A DNA stretch of 64,000 nt from Desulfobulbaceae bacterium BRH_c16a (GTDB taxonomy: Bacteria > Desulfobacterota > Desulfobulbia > Desulfobulbales > Desulfocapsaceae): positions 124,001 to 188,000 of the forward strand of contig LADS01000058.1 in assembly GCA_000961725.1 (NCBI GenBank), in the 5' to 3' direction. Under the pieces are notes generated by a model. It saw only the letters and a list, made by a program, of their open reading frames with translations. It was not told the DNA's origin and ran no database searches. Of the stretch, positions 51,485 through 62,209 are shown piece after piece (position 1 is the first letter of the stretch; each line of letters opens with the position of its first letter). Both the position numbers and the translations under genes were made by a program.

Positions 51485-52993
51485 ATGGCAGTTGAAGAGC
51501 AATCAAATACCACCTCGCCTAGCTTAACTTCATTGGTTCTGAAGGGCGGTGCCTGGATGTTAGCTGCACGCTTGATCTGTCGTGGATTTGGCGTATTGGC
51601 TACAATTATTCTCGCACGGTTGTTAAGTCCTGCTGAGTTTGGACTCGTGGCTGTTGGTATGTTGAGCGTTTCATTATTGAAAGTCTTTACCGAAGTTGGA
51701 ATTCTGCAAGCTTTGATAAAAGAATCTTCAGAAAATACGAGTAAGTTTTTAGATACAGCCTGGACCGTTGAAGCCCTACGCGGTACAGTAATTTTCCTTC
51801 TGGTTTTTTATTCGGCTCCGTGGATTGCAGCCTTCTTTAATGCGATGGAGGCAGTTGGGGTAATTCGAGCACTTGCCGTAGTTCCTTTTTTGCATGGCCT
51901 TACCAGCATTAGAATAATCTATCTCCAAAAGGAACTAAATTTCAGAAAGCAATTTTTTTACGAAGTGTCGGCATCACTGGCCCCAGTTCTGGTTTCTATT
52001 CCCTTAGCTTTTCTGTTAAAAAATGTTTGGGCAATTGTAATAGGCACCATTTCGGCTGAAATTGTGCGTTTGATAGTATCCTATTGTTTGATGCCTTACA
52101 TCCCTAGAATACGATTTGATTTTTCTCATTTTTTGCGTTTGTTTCGATTTGGTAAGTGGATCTTTTTGGGAAGTATTATTTCCTATTTTGCCATGGAGCT
52201 TGATACTTTTTACGCAGCGCGATTACTTGATACAAAGACTCTGGGAATATATGTTCTTGCTTTTGGATTAACCAATACTCCAGTCATAGAAGTTGCAAAA
52301 TCACTTGGGAAAGTTTTTTTTCCGGCATTTGCCAAAATCAGCCATGATCCAGCACGGGTGAGGAGCGCATTCATAAAATCAACAAGTGTGTTATATTTGC
52401 TGATAGTACCTATATCTATAAGTGTTTACATGGTCTCTGAAGATTTTGTAATTGTGTTTCTGGGGGAAGAATGGTTTGAAATGATATCCGTAATGCAGGT
52501 ACTTGCTCTTGCAGCTTTAACAAGAGGGCTTGGTGTTCCCACAGGTAGTTTGTTCAATGGTCTAGGAAAACCTAAATTGAGCTTCTATAATAACCTAATC
52601 CGTTTGATAGCTTTGGCCGTCTTTTTAAATATGGTTGTTTTCTGGCTACTAACACCGGTATGGATCGGTGTTGCTGTTCTTGCTGCGAACAGTGCATTAT
52701 TGATGCAATTTATTTATCAAACTGTGAGGTATACAAATATTAATCTTGCTGATTGGTCCTTTATGATTTTACCGCTAATAGCAGCAGCAATAATTATGGT
52801 GATATCGGTAATCACGCTAAGCTACTATGTTAGACCGGGTTTTATTCGTCTATTATTAATCTTAGTCACAGGAGCATGTTCATATCTGACTACTTTATTT
52901 GTGCTCAACAAATTTTTTAAGCTTGGGATTTTAGATATTTACTATTCCCTTTTGAAGCCCAATTTGAAATCAAACTTTTTTGGAATGCAGTGA
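51485..52993 (+). CDS. oligosaccharide flippase (Wzx-like)
   Basis: 12-TM-like pattern; GGAWMLAARLICRGFGVLATIILARLLSPAEFGLVA. Confidence 0.85.
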   Translation: MAVEEQSNTTSPSLTSLVLKGGAWMLAARLICRGFGVLATIILARLLSPAEFGLVAVGMLSVSLLKVFTEVGILQALIKESSENTSKFLDTAWTVEALRGTVIFLLVFYSAPWIAAFFNAMEAVGVIRALAVVPFLHGLTSIRIIYLQKELNFRKQFFYEVSASLAPVLVSIPLAFLLKNVWAIVIGTISAEIVRLIVSYCLMPYIPRIRFDFSHFLRLFRFGKWIFLGSIISYFAMELDTFYAARLLDTKTLGIYVLAFGLTNTPVIEVAKSLGKVFFPAFAKISHDPARVRSAFIKSTSVLYLLIVPISISVYMVSEDFVIVFLGEEWFEMISVMQVLALAALTRGLGVPTGSLFNGLGKPKLSFYNNLIRLIALAVFLNMVVFWLLTPVWIGVAVLAANSALLMQFIYQTVRYTNINLADWSFMILPLIAAAIIMVISVITLSYYVRPGFIRLLLILVTGACSYLTTLFVLNKFFKLGILDIYYSLLKPNLKSNFFGMQ

Positions 52994-53101
52994 ATGACCA
53001 AGACAGTGGTTAAGTTTGTATTTTTATAGTTCCCACAAAAAAACTCAGAGAGCTAATCATCAAACTGCATATATCCTGCATTTAGTTATCGTGCTGGGAT
53101 T

Positions 53102-53809
53102 ATGATATGGAGATCTGGAATGTTTAAAAAAAATGATTGGGACCTTGATGGTCCATGGGGGATAGGAAAGGAAGACTACATGACTTTTATCTCTAATTCT
53201 GGTTCTTTATCGTCAGTAGAAAATATACTTGAACTGGGGAGTGGTAATAGTACTTGTCAGCTTGCAAAGGATTTTCCTAATACAAAAATTATTTCTCTGG
53301 AATCCAGTAGTATATATGCTCAGGAGTCAGAAGAATTATTATTATCCAACAGTCTGCACAATGCGGTGGTATTATTTAGTCCACTACGACTTCTATATTT
53401 TAAAAGAGGTTTGTTTCTGACTTACTCGCCGTCAGTTTTGCAAGGTAAATCTTGTAGATTTGATCTTATGCTTATTGATGGTCCTCCTGAAAATTCTTGC
53501 CCGCGTGGTCGCGAGGCCGGTCTTTATGCTTTTTTCAACAGATTGTCAGTTGGATCAATTATTGGTCTAGACGATTATCATCGAGAACGTGCACGTAGGA
53601 CGGTTGCTAATTGGTTTATAATCTTCGGTTCAGCGATAGAGATAGTTGATGAAACCAAATCATTTGTGGTTCTGCGTAAAACCAAGGAATACCCAGAGAA
53701 TTTATTTAACTTGAATATGCTTTTTAGTACTTACTCTTCTACAGTTATTTCCTTGTTAGGTTTGTTTAAGTATCGTTTCGTCTCCACGAAAAAATCTTTA
53801 ATCAGATGA
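53102..53809 (+). CDS. SAM-dependent methyltransferase-like protein
   Basis: ILELGSGNSTCQLAKDFPNTKIISLESS; FDLMLIDGPP. Confidence 0.65.
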   Translation: MIWRSGMFKKNDWDLDGPWGIGKEDYMTFISNSGSLSSVENILELGSGNSTCQLAKDFPNTKIISLESSSIYAQESEELLLSNSLHNAVVLFSPLRLLYFKRGLFLTYSPSVLQGKSCRFDLMLIDGPPENSCPRGREAGLYAFFNRLSVGSIIGLDDYHRERARRTVANWFIIFGSAIEIVDETKSFVVLRKTKEYPENLFNLNMLFSTYSSTVISLLGLFKYRFVSTKKSLIR

Positions 53810-53869
53810 TTTTGCCAAAATAGAAAGCTTGGAATCTGGTAATGGTTTCTCTAAATAAAAAAATTATAA

Positions 53870-55888
53870 ATGAAAAATAAAATTAAACCTCTGGTAAGTG
53901 TAAATCTTACTACATATAAAAGAGCCCATCTTTTGCCAAGAGCACTCGATTCGATTATTTCACAATCTTATCAAGAGATAGAGATTGTAATAGTTGATGA
54001 TGGCTCTAATGACAATACAACCGAAATTATAAAGGAATACCAAAAGAGGGACGCAAGGATCAGGTATTTTCGACACGAAACTAATAAAGGAAATGCTTAT
54101 GCCAGGAATACGGCCTTACGTAATTCAAAGGGGTCGTATGTTGCTTTTATGGATGATGATGACGAATGGATTGATAGGGATAAGTTAAAAAAGCAGTTGG
54201 AATTATTTGAAAAAACTGATAAAAATGTAGCTTTTTTATGCTCAAATGTTGTAATAGTCGCCGAGGATGGAACTAGAATTGAAAAAAGGGTCAATCGCCC
54301 TAGAAACTTAATTAAACATATACTGGCACAAAATGGCATAATATACAATTCTTCTGTAATGGCGAAAAAATTCATTATGGAAGAGGTCGGTGGATTTGAT
54401 GAAAAGATGCCTAGAGGTATAGATAGCGAATTTTTCAGAACGTCTATAGTAAAATACAAGTATGATGTACATTTCATGCAAGAAATTACTACTGCGGTCC
54501 ACGAGTATGGTGATGACAGAATGACTCGGTTGTCCGATTTGAGGGTTGCCCATAAATCCCTTAAAGCCAATCTGTACTTGCTTAGAAAATATAAGTATGA
54601 ATTTATAAAAAACCCATTTCAAGCTTTATTAAGGCTGATGAAATTGGCTAACCGCTACAAGCAAGTACTTAGAAAAATAATTAATGATCAATTACATAGC
54701 GTAAGTATCATTCCCTCCCGTAAGAAAAAGAAAAACATCAAAATATTAGTTGGTTCTTTGACAAACAAAGGTGATATGATGATGTTTTTATCCATAATTG
54801 ATAAGTTTGGAGTTGCTAATAAATGTATTGTTGGCTTTAATAGAGTTCCGTTATCCTTTGCGATTGATAGAAATTTATTTTATTCAATTGATTGCTCACC
54901 CCAAACACATCCTCCTACAATTATTCCCACTCTCAAAAGATTAGTAAAATCTATTCTCAATAATTTTATGCCCGCTTTTGTGCTACACCCATTTCGAATT
55001 GTCCCGAGTCGAAATGTCGACATACTTTTAGATGCTTCAGGTTATAGATATGGGGATAACTGGGGAGTACAGAAAATTGAAGACTCAATCAGGCAATATG
55101 AAACTTTTAAAAATGCAAAAAAAATCATAATGCCACAAACGTTAGGACCATTCAGTAAGATCGATGTCGTCATGTCTTTCAAAAAACTAATAAATAAGGC
55201 TGATCTAGTGTTTTCCAGAGATAGTGTGTCTTCAAACCACTTAAAGGATATTTTCCCCAATCATCCTAACATCTTTCAGGCCCCAGATTTTACTTTCGAT
55301 GTTGAATCCATAAAACCAGAGAGACTCAATCTTCCAAATGATTATGTGGCTATAATACCAAACCATAGACTACTCATACATGGAGATAAAGATACACAGA
55401 GTAATTATTTTGAATTTCTTTATAATTCTATAGTTCTCTCGAAAGATTATGGTTATGAATCTGTAGTTATTGCTCATGATGTTAAACATGATTCTCTACT
55501 ATGCGAAAAGATCAGGCAGAAAGTGGGAGAAGAACTTTTAATATATAAAGAGGAGGATGTAAGGAAAATAAGATGGGTAATAGGGAACAGTAAGCTAGCT
55601 ATAAGTTCCAGGTTTCATGGACTAATTAATGCGTTAACTCAAGGTGTTCCTGTTATTGCGATGGGATGGACACATAAATTTGATTGCCTGCTTAGAGAAT
55701 ATGGTTGTGAAAAATATTTAGTAAGCCCTGGTGTGAAGAAAGATCATTTAGACAAATTGCTCAATGATCTGTTTGATGAGAGTTCTCGCTCAATAATAGT
55801 GAGCACTATAGAATCGAACAGAAGAAGGCAAAAAGAAAAGGCAGATGCGATGTGGAGGGATATCGGCAAATTGGTTGAACAGGATTGA
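53870..55888 (+). CDS. GT2 glycosyltransferase fused to a polysaccharide pyruvyl transferase domain
   Basis: N-terminal VSVNLTTYKRAHLLPRALDSIISQSYQEIEIVIVDDGS; C-terminal NSKLAISSRFHGLINALTQGVPVIAMGW. Confidence 0.82.
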   Translation: MKNKIKPLVSVNLTTYKRAHLLPRALDSIISQSYQEIEIVIVDDGSNDNTTEIIKEYQKRDARIRYFRHETNKGNAYARNTALRNSKGSYVAFMDDDDEWIDRDKLKKQLELFEKTDKNVAFLCSNVVIVAEDGTRIEKRVNRPRNLIKHILAQNGIIYNSSVMAKKFIMEEVGGFDEKMPRGIDSEFFRTSIVKYKYDVHFMQEITTAVHEYGDDRMTRLSDLRVAHKSLKANLYLLRKYKYEFIKNPFQALLRLMKLANRYKQVLRKIINDQLHSVSIIPSRKKKKNIKILVGSLTNKGDMMMFLSIIDKFGVANKCIVGFNRVPLSFAIDRNLFYSIDCSPQTHPPTIIPTLKRLVKSILNNFMPAFVLHPFRIVPSRNVDILLDASGYRYGDNWGVQKIEDSIRQYETFKNAKKIIMPQTLGPFSKIDVVMSFKKLINKADLVFSRDSVSSNHLKDIFPNHPNIFQAPDFTFDVESIKPERLNLPNDYVAIIPNHRLLIHGDKDTQSNYFEFLYNSIVLSKDYGYESVVIAHDVKHDSLLCEKIRQKVGEELLIYKEEDVRKIRWVIGNSKLAISSRFHGLINALTQGVPVIAMGWTHKFDCLLREYGCEKYLVSPGVKKDHLDKLLNDLFDESSRSIIVSTIESNRRRQKEKADAMWRDIGKLVEQD

Positions 55889-55891
55889 TTC

Positions 55892-56806
55892 ATGAATCTT
55901 ACAGTTTGCGTAACAACATTTAATCGATGGGAGTTGTGTTTTAGAGCACTGAAGTCGATATGTACTCAAAGGTTTGACGGTATTGAGGTTGTTCTGGTTG
56001 ATGATTGCAGCACCGATCTTATGCCTGAGTATTTTGTGGAAATTTTGGAACTTGAGAAGATTTTATACGTCAAGCACAAGGTAAACAAAGGCTTGGCTGT
56101 TGCGAGAAATTCAGCAATTAAAGCTGCTTCAGGAAAATACTTTTCTTTTTGTGATGACGATGATCAATGGCCTGAAGGATTAGCTGCAAGGTTGTTTGAA
56201 GCTGCTAGATCAGGATCTACAGAAGTAGATATGGCTGTTGTTTTACCATCATTTTACCAAAAAAAATATCAATATCTTCTTAATAACTATCCTCGTCTAA
56301 AAGAACTTATCCGTTTAGGAGTTACTCCTCCTGTTGGTTCACAACTTTATAAGACGGAGACTATTCGTAAAGTTGGGGGATATAATAAAAAAATCAGATC
56401 TGGCGTGGACCATGACCTTTGGATTTCTCTATCTAAGCTGAACCCGAGAGTAGCAGTTGTTTTTGGAGGGCAAGCCATCAGCGGCAGTGATTTAGTCAGA
56501 GAAAGAATGACCATGAATGAAGAGATTAGAAGGAGTGGTATTGAGGAGTCGTTAAAGATATGGGAGCCGCAAATAATAGAGATATTTGGCCAAGAATTTT
56601 ATCGTCATTTTAATTTCTCATATAAGCGCTACTTGGATTACAGCTTTTTCAAAAAGAGCTTACGGTCCGGCAGGTATTTCAACGCAACTATTCGAGCATT
56701 GAGTCCAAATGTGTTTAATGTGCTAATCGAACAAATTATGCATAAAATTTCTGGAACCCCTTTTTGCAATTCTTTCCCTGAATTCAAAAATATTAGAAAG
56801 CGTTAA
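55892..56806 (+). CDS. GT2 glycosyltransferase
   Basis: VCVTTFNRWELCFRALKSICTQRFDGIEVVLVDDCSTD. Confidence 0.85.
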   Translation: MNLTVCVTTFNRWELCFRALKSICTQRFDGIEVVLVDDCSTDLMPEYFVEILELEKILYVKHKVNKGLAVARNSAIKAASGKYFSFCDDDDQWPEGLAARLFEAARSGSTEVDMAVVLPSFYQKKYQYLLNNYPRLKELIRLGVTPPVGSQLYKTETIRKVGGYNKKIRSGVDHDLWISLSKLNPRVAVVFGGQAISGSDLVRERMTMNEEIRRSGIEESLKIWEPQIIEIFGQEFYRHFNFSYKRYLDYSFFKKSLRSGRYFNATIRALSPNVFNVLIEQIMHKISGTPFCNSFPEFKNIRKR

Positions 56807-56855
56807 TCCCTAAACGAAAATATTTTAAGGGAAGCTAGTTGAGTCGCATAAAAAA

Positions 56856-58145
56856 ATGAATCTTGGAATAATTTCGATTAAACACTCTTCCATGAAGGAA
56901 TTTCCTGAGACTAATTGGCAAGATTATCTTCTTGTTTATAGCCTCCTGTGTTTCTCCGGTAATCTAGCGATCACAATAGTATCTTTTAACGAACTATTTC
57001 AGATCGCTTTTGCCGGCTACTTAATAGCAAAATTATATCAAAATAAGCTGCTCCTTCATCCAAAACTGCTTATTTTCAGTTATATATTTCTTACAGTCAT
57101 GGTGGTTCAATGTGTCGAGTTCGACTTTTTTCCATTTATCACCATTGCTGGTTTTTTTATACGTGTGATTACTGCCTTTGCTGTCGTTGTATTGGTAAAG
57201 AAATTTTTATACGTATATATTAGGACAATGGTTGTTTTGGCCATAATAAGTTTATTCTTCTATGTCTTACAAGAGGTCGGTACTCTCGTAGGCTATGATA
57301 TAATAGCCATATTTCATCCGATTGGAAGTTATTTGTCAGATTCTCCCAAGAGAGTTCCTTTTTTTCTCCACACTTATTTGACGGACAGCAGTCATCGTAA
57401 TTCTGGAATGTTTTGGGAACCTGGTGCATTTGCAGGTTACCTGGTGATCGGGCTGGTTTTTCTTTCCATAATTAAGAAGCAACTCGTTCAAAAGGAATAC
57501 AAATATTATCTCTTTATCCTTTCCATTACATTGTTTACAACTCTGTCAACGACTGGATATATTGCTTATCCATTTGCTATGATATTGCATTTCAACAGGA
57601 ATAAATTGTCCGTAAGGGCGAAATTTCGCAATTCACTGATAGTATTATCGATTGTAATACCATTACTTATTTTCACGTCCTTTTTTGTCTATCGAAATTT
57701 ACCCTTTTTGCAAGGTAAGATTGAAGCGCAATTTCAGAAGGTTGAGTACAAAGACCACCGATGGCATCTTACTCGGTTCGGGTCAATCATGTTAGATTGG
57801 CAGTATATTCAAGAAAGACCACTTACTGGTTGGGGATTGCATAGCTTAACCCGTTTTGCGTTAACTCCAAGTATGGAAGGTTTAAGCGGGATGGGGAATG
57901 GATTTTCTGATTTCTTGGCAAAATTTGGTTTAATCGGATTTACGACATGGTTATTTTTTGTCTTTTCGAGAATTAGACAGGGGTATGATCGAAGTTTGTA
58001 TCGTGCATTGGTTTTTTGTTTTGTTATAATGATACTCTTGCAAGGTGAAGCTTTTTTAAACTATCCTTTATTTTTATCGTTAGCTTTTATTGCATATACT
58101 ATGAAAGAAAATACAAAGCCAGCCAATTTGCGAGCAGACAAATGA
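56856..58145 (+). CDS. O-antigen polymerase-like protein (Wzy-like)
   Basis: Multi-TM; FWEPGAFAGYLVIGLVFLSII and ERPLTGWGLHS motifs. Confidence 0.75.
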   Translation: MNLGIISIKHSSMKEFPETNWQDYLLVYSLLCFSGNLAITIVSFNELFQIAFAGYLIAKLYQNKLLLHPKLLIFSYIFLTVMVVQCVEFDFFPFITIAGFFIRVITAFAVVVLVKKFLYVYIRTMVVLAIISLFFYVLQEVGTLVGYDIIAIFHPIGSYLSDSPKRVPFFLHTYLTDSSHRNSGMFWEPGAFAGYLVIGLVFLSIIKKQLVQKEYKYYLFILSITLFTTLSTTGYIAYPFAMILHFNRNKLSVRAKFRNSLIVLSIVIPLLIFTSFFVYRNLPFLQGKIEAQFQKVEYKDHRWHLTRFGSIMLDWQYIQERPLTGWGLHSLTRFALTPSMEGLSGMGNGFSDFLAKFGLIGFTTWLFFVFSRIRQGYDRSLYRALVFCFVIMILLQGEAFLNYPLFLSLAFIAYTMKENTKPANLRADK

Positions 58146-58232
58146 TTTATTATTACTCCTCAATCTAGAGCTTCAATACCAGCTTGAAGTATTTTTTGTG
58201 ATTTACATACTTTAGAAATTACTTTGATTTAG

Positions 58233-59078
58233 ATGACTATAAGAATTGCGGTCTTAATGACATGTCATAACAGGAAAAATAAAACACTTTCCTGCCTGCA
58301 CGCTCTACATCAGCAAGTATCTATCCCTGATGTGACTTTGAAGGTATATCTTGTAGATGATCGTTGTACTGATGGAACAGGTGAGGAGGTTAAAAGCGCA
58401 TATCCAAAAGTGATTGTGCTTAAGGGCAACGGTAATCTTTTTTGGTGTGGTGGAATGCGCTTGGCCTGGGAAGAAGCATCTAAACTTGACTATGATTTTT
58501 TTCTTTGGCTGAATGACGACACAATTCTAGACAATGATTCATTCAATGAAATCTTGGAAACTTATCAAGAAGCCTTGAAAATTGAGGGAAAACCTGTGTT
58601 AGTTGTAGGTTCATGTAGATTAGACGTAGGTTCAACGGATTTTTCTTATGGCGGGCGTCACAGTACTGGTCCAGTTGTCCCTAATGGCAAAATTCAGTCC
58701 TGCAGTTTGATAAACGGAAATGCAGTCTTAATACCGGAGGCTATCTTCCATGCAGTTGGGAATTTATCTGCAGATTACACTCACAGCATGGGAGATTATG
58801 ATTACGGTTTGCGAGTAATAAGAAACGGGAATAATTGTTACACGACTCGCAAATATATTGCTACGTGTCCCAGGAATCCTGGCATTCCAGCATGGTGTAA
58901 CCCCAAACTGTCGTTTGTTAAAAGATGGAAGCAATTCCACTCACCCAAAGGATTGAATATCAAAGAGTACATCAAATTTCGAAAAAGATTTTGGGGGGGG
59001 CAATGGATTATTTTTGCCTTAAAAGCTTATTTGAAGATGCTGTCTCCTAGCATCTACCAGAAAATTACAGGTCAATAA
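58233..59078 (+). CDS. GT2 glycosyltransferase
   Basis: VLMTCHNRKNKTLSCLHALHQQ; YLVDDRCTDGTGEEV; FFLWLNDDTIL. Confidence 0.85.
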   Translation: MTIRIAVLMTCHNRKNKTLSCLHALHQQVSIPDVTLKVYLVDDRCTDGTGEEVKSAYPKVIVLKGNGNLFWCGGMRLAWEEASKLDYDFFLWLNDDTILDNDSFNEILETYQEALKIEGKPVLVVGSCRLDVGSTDFSYGGRHSTGPVVPNGKIQSCSLINGNAVLIPEAIFHAVGNLSADYTHSMGDYDYGLRVIRNGNNCYTTRKYIATCPRNPGIPAWCNPKLSFVKRWKQFHSPKGLNIKEYIKFRKRFWGGQWIIFALKAYLKMLSPSIYQKITGQ

Positions 59079-60022
59079 TGGAAAAGTTAGCACCAATTGC
59101 CTTATTTACATATAATAGGCCTTCCGAGACCAAGCAAACAATAGAAGCTCTGGGTAGAAACTATCTTGCGCAAGATAGTGAGTTGATAATATTCTCTGAC
59201 GGACATAAAACACCAGAAGATAAAATAAAAGTTGATGCAGTTAGAAAATATCTAAGAAGCATTGATTATTTTAAAAAAATAAGAATTAAAGAATCTTTGG
59301 CGAATAGAGGTTTAGCCCACTCAATAATTTCTGGTGTCACTGAAGTGATTCAAGAATACGGGAAAATTATCGTTCTCGAGGATGATCACATTACTTCCCA
59401 AAATTTTTTGGATTTTATGAATAAAGCCTTGGACATATTTCGAGATGAGAATTTAATCAAATCCATAAATGGCTACTCTCCCGATATTGTCAATTATTTA
59501 GGGCAAAAGGATGACATTTTTTTGGCCAAACGGCCATTTCCTTGGGGATGGGGGACCTGGAGTAAAGAGTGGCAGCCTGAGAAATTCCATGATCACCATA
59601 TGCTTCAACAGGCGCTACTGGAAAAAGTTCAATTGAAAAAACAGCTCGGCAATGATTTGCCAAGGATGATTAGACGATATTTGGATAAGAAAAATAATTC
59701 TTGGTATGTGCGATGGGTTTTACAGCACTACTTTAATAATAAATTTTCTCTATTTCCCAAACTATCAAAAGTTGAAAATGTTGGGTTCAATAATAATGGA
59801 ACACATTGCGGTTACATAAATACATATAAACATGCATTTGATTATGAAAATAAGCGATCTTTTCATTACACAAATGACGTACGAATATTCGGAAATGCTA
59901 AAAAAAAATTCTTAGACTACTTTAGCTATAAATATAGGATATTCTATCGCATAATGATGCTTACAACTTTTAGTGGAAGAAATACTCTCAGGACTGAAAT
60001 ACTACGAAAGACAAGATTTTGA
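59078..60022 (+). CDS. glycosyltransferase
   Basis: [50 protein letters not shown]. Confidence 0.8.
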   Translation: MEKLAPIALFTYNRPSETKQTIEALGRNYLAQDSELIIFSDGHKTPEDKIKVDAVRKYLRSIDYFKKIRIKESLANRGLAHSIISGVTEVIQEYGKIIVLEDDHITSQNFLDFMNKALDIFRDENLIKSINGYSPDIVNYLGQKDDIFLAKRPFPWGWGTWSKEWQPEKFHDHHMLQQALLEKVQLKKQLGNDLPRMIRRYLDKKNNSWYVRWVLQHYFNNKFSLFPKLSKVENVGFNNNGTHCGYINTYKHAFDYENKRSFHYTNDVRIFGNAKKKFLDYFSYKYRIFYRIMMLTTFSGRNTLRTEILRKTRF

Positions 60023-60597
60023 TGCCTAAAAACATAAGACCCGGTAGAAGTACATACATCCATAAAATTAGAATCAAATTAAGTAGGATTAGAACTTTCT
60101 TAATTATCTTTAGTAAAGCTCCTTATACAAAAAGAAAGGGCTTTCAAAGATTAAATTTTGATATCGTTATTTGGACTCCTAGTAGAGATTTATATTTTGG
60201 CAATAGGGTACAAATTGGGAAGGGGGCAATAATATTGAATGATCTAGAGATTCAAGACCATGTTTTGATAGGGAAAAATGTCTCTTTTGTCGGGAAAAAT
60301 GATCATTTAATAGACCAGATTGGGTTTTATATTTGGGATAGTGCAAGAGGAAATATCAAAAAGACAATTGTTAAAGAGGATGTTTGGATTGGCCATGGAG
60401 CGATTATCCTTGGAGGGGTTGAGATAGGGAAAGGTTCTGTCATAGCAGCTGGGGCTGTGGTGACAAAAAATGTAGAACCTTATTGTCTAGTTGGAGGTAA
60501 TCCAGCGAAAATAATAAGGAGACGGTTCAATGAGTTGGAGATAATTGAGCATGAAAAATTAATAAAAGATAATTATACAAATGGTATTGAAATATAA
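60019..60597 (+). CDS. left-handed beta-helix acyltransferase
   Basis: [49 protein letters not shown]. Confidence 0.88.
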   Translation: MMPKNIRPGRSTYIHKIRIKLSRIRTFLIIFSKAPYTKRKGFQRLNFDIVIWTPSRDLYFGNRVQIGKGAIILNDLEIQDHVLIGKNVSFVGKNDHLIDQIGFYIWDSARGNIKKTIVKEDVWIGHGAIILGGVEIGKGSVIAAGAVVTKNVEPYCLVGGNPAKIIRRRFNELEIIEHEKLIKDNYTNGIEI

Positions 60598-61444
60598 ATT
60601 CAGACGTTTTGTCGCACGCTACTTTGGAGGACTCGTAGAACTCTATTTCCGACTTTATTCGAGCTGTTGGAAGTTTTCTAGTTGTCCTATTATTGTACTA
60701 ACACCTGGAAAAGTGGCGTCCTCCAGTGTATATAGCGCTTTGAAATATTATACAAATGCTCCAGTTTTTCATATTCATAGGATATCTCAAGAGGGAATAG
60801 AAAGTTCTTCCCGTGAGCATCTTGACTCAGATAGAAAATCAAGGCCCTTGCATTTAATTATATCAAAAATTCTTAGAAATAAACTAGCTAATTATCAAGG
60901 TAAAATATATGTAATAACAATAATTCGGGAACCAATCTCTAGATTTATATCTTCTTTTTTTCAAAATACAGAGTTTTATAAGAATGAGATTGAAATGTAC
61001 AACTTACAAATAGATGAGCAAAAAACGCTAGAACTATTGCGTTTGCAACTTAAAAATGATCCGACTATTGAGTTGGAGGAATGGTTTGACAATGAAATAA
61101 AAAATCCATTTGGTATTGATGTTTATAAAAATATATTTGATTGCAATAAAGGGTACCAAATTATAAATAATAATCGGTGTCACCATTTGCTAATTAGAAT
61201 GGAAAATCTTAATCATTGTTTTTCTTCTGCAATTCAAGAATTCTTAAATATAGATAAATCTGTCAATATTAAAAATGTAAATATTGGTGAAAATAAATAT
61301 TACGCAAATAGTTATAATCGAATTAAGTCTGAAATCAGATTAGAATTAGAGGTAATGGAGAAGGTGGTTTCATCAAGGTATTTTCAACATTTTTATCCAG
61401 AACAAGAAGAAATTGTCCGTGATAAGTGGCTAGTTAAGAATTGA
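60581..61444 (+). CDS. putative capsular polysaccharide synthesis / sulfotransferase-like protein
   Basis: [49 protein letters not shown]. Confidence 0.65.
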   Translation: MVLKYKFRRFVARYFGGLVELYFRLYSSCWKFSSCPIIVLTPGKVASSSVYSALKYYTNAPVFHIHRISQEGIESSSREHLDSDRKSRPLHLIISKILRNKLANYQGKIYVITIIREPISRFISSFFQNTEFYKNEIEMYNLQIDEQKTLELLRLQLKNDPTIELEEWFDNEIKNPFGIDVYKNIFDCNKGYQIINNNRCHHLLIRMENLNHCFSSAIQEFLNIDKSVNIKNVNIGENKYYANSYNRIKSEIRLELEVMEKVVSSRYFQHFYPEQEEIVRDKWLVKN

Positions 61445-61448
61445 ATAA

Positions 61449-62207
61449 ATGTGTAATTCCAAGGAAACAATAATAGGGATTGATGTAAACATATCTGATA
61501 AATATCAGTCAGTTGAAATGATAAAAAACTGGCTAGAATCGGAAGGTCAATCGCGTATGTTTATGTGTGCCAATCCTCACTCCTTGGTACAAGCTAGAAA
61601 GGATAAAAAATTTAGAAAAGCGCTACTGGCGAGTAATCTCACTACGCCAGATGGAGTAGGGATAGTTATTGCTTCTCGCATTTTAGGTGGTCGTGTGTAT
61701 GAACGTGTTACGGGAAGTGATATTTTTTGGGGATTAAGTGAGAAGCTAAACACAGCAGGAGCGAAGAGCTATTATTTCCTGGGTTCTACAAAGCTAACGC
61801 TAGATAAGATACAAAAAAAGCTAGCAATAGATTACCCAAATATTATTTTTGCCGGCTCATACTCTCCACCATATAAAGAAGAGTTTTCAGAGCAAGATAA
61901 CGATTTAATGGTTGAGGCTATAAATAGTGCCTCTCCTGATGTTCTTTGGGTTGGGATGACAGCACCCAAACAGGAAAAATGGATATACCAAAACCGCGCC
62001 CGGCTGAATGTAAAATTTATCGGAGCCATTGGTGCAGTTTTTGACTTTTATGTTGGTAATGTAAAGCGTTCTCATCCTGTTTTTCAAAAGATGGGACTGG
62101 AGTGGCTGCCTCGACTATTGCAGGAGCCTCGTCGGTTGTTTAAGCGCAATTTTGTCTCAAGCCCTCTGTTTTTGTATCTGGTGTTGAAGCAACGCTTTGG
62201 CAAATAG
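61449..62207 (+). CDS. WecG/TagA/CpsF-family glycosyltransferase
   Basis: CANPHSLVQARKDKKFRKALLASNLTTPDGVGIVIASRILGGRVYERVTGSDIF; WVGMTAPKQEKWI. Confidence 0.9.
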   Translation: MCNSKETIIGIDVNISDKYQSVEMIKNWLESEGQSRMFMCANPHSLVQARKDKKFRKALLASNLTTPDGVGIVIASRILGGRVYERVTGSDIFWGLSEKLNTAGAKSYYFLGSTKLTLDKIQKKLAIDYPNIIFAGSYSPPYKEEFSEQDNDLMVEAINSASPDVLWVGMTAPKQEKWIYQNRARLNVKFIGAIGAVFDFYVGNVKRSHPVFQKMGLEWLPRLLQEPRRLFKRNFVSSPLFLYLVLKQRFGK

Positions 62208-62209
62208 TG

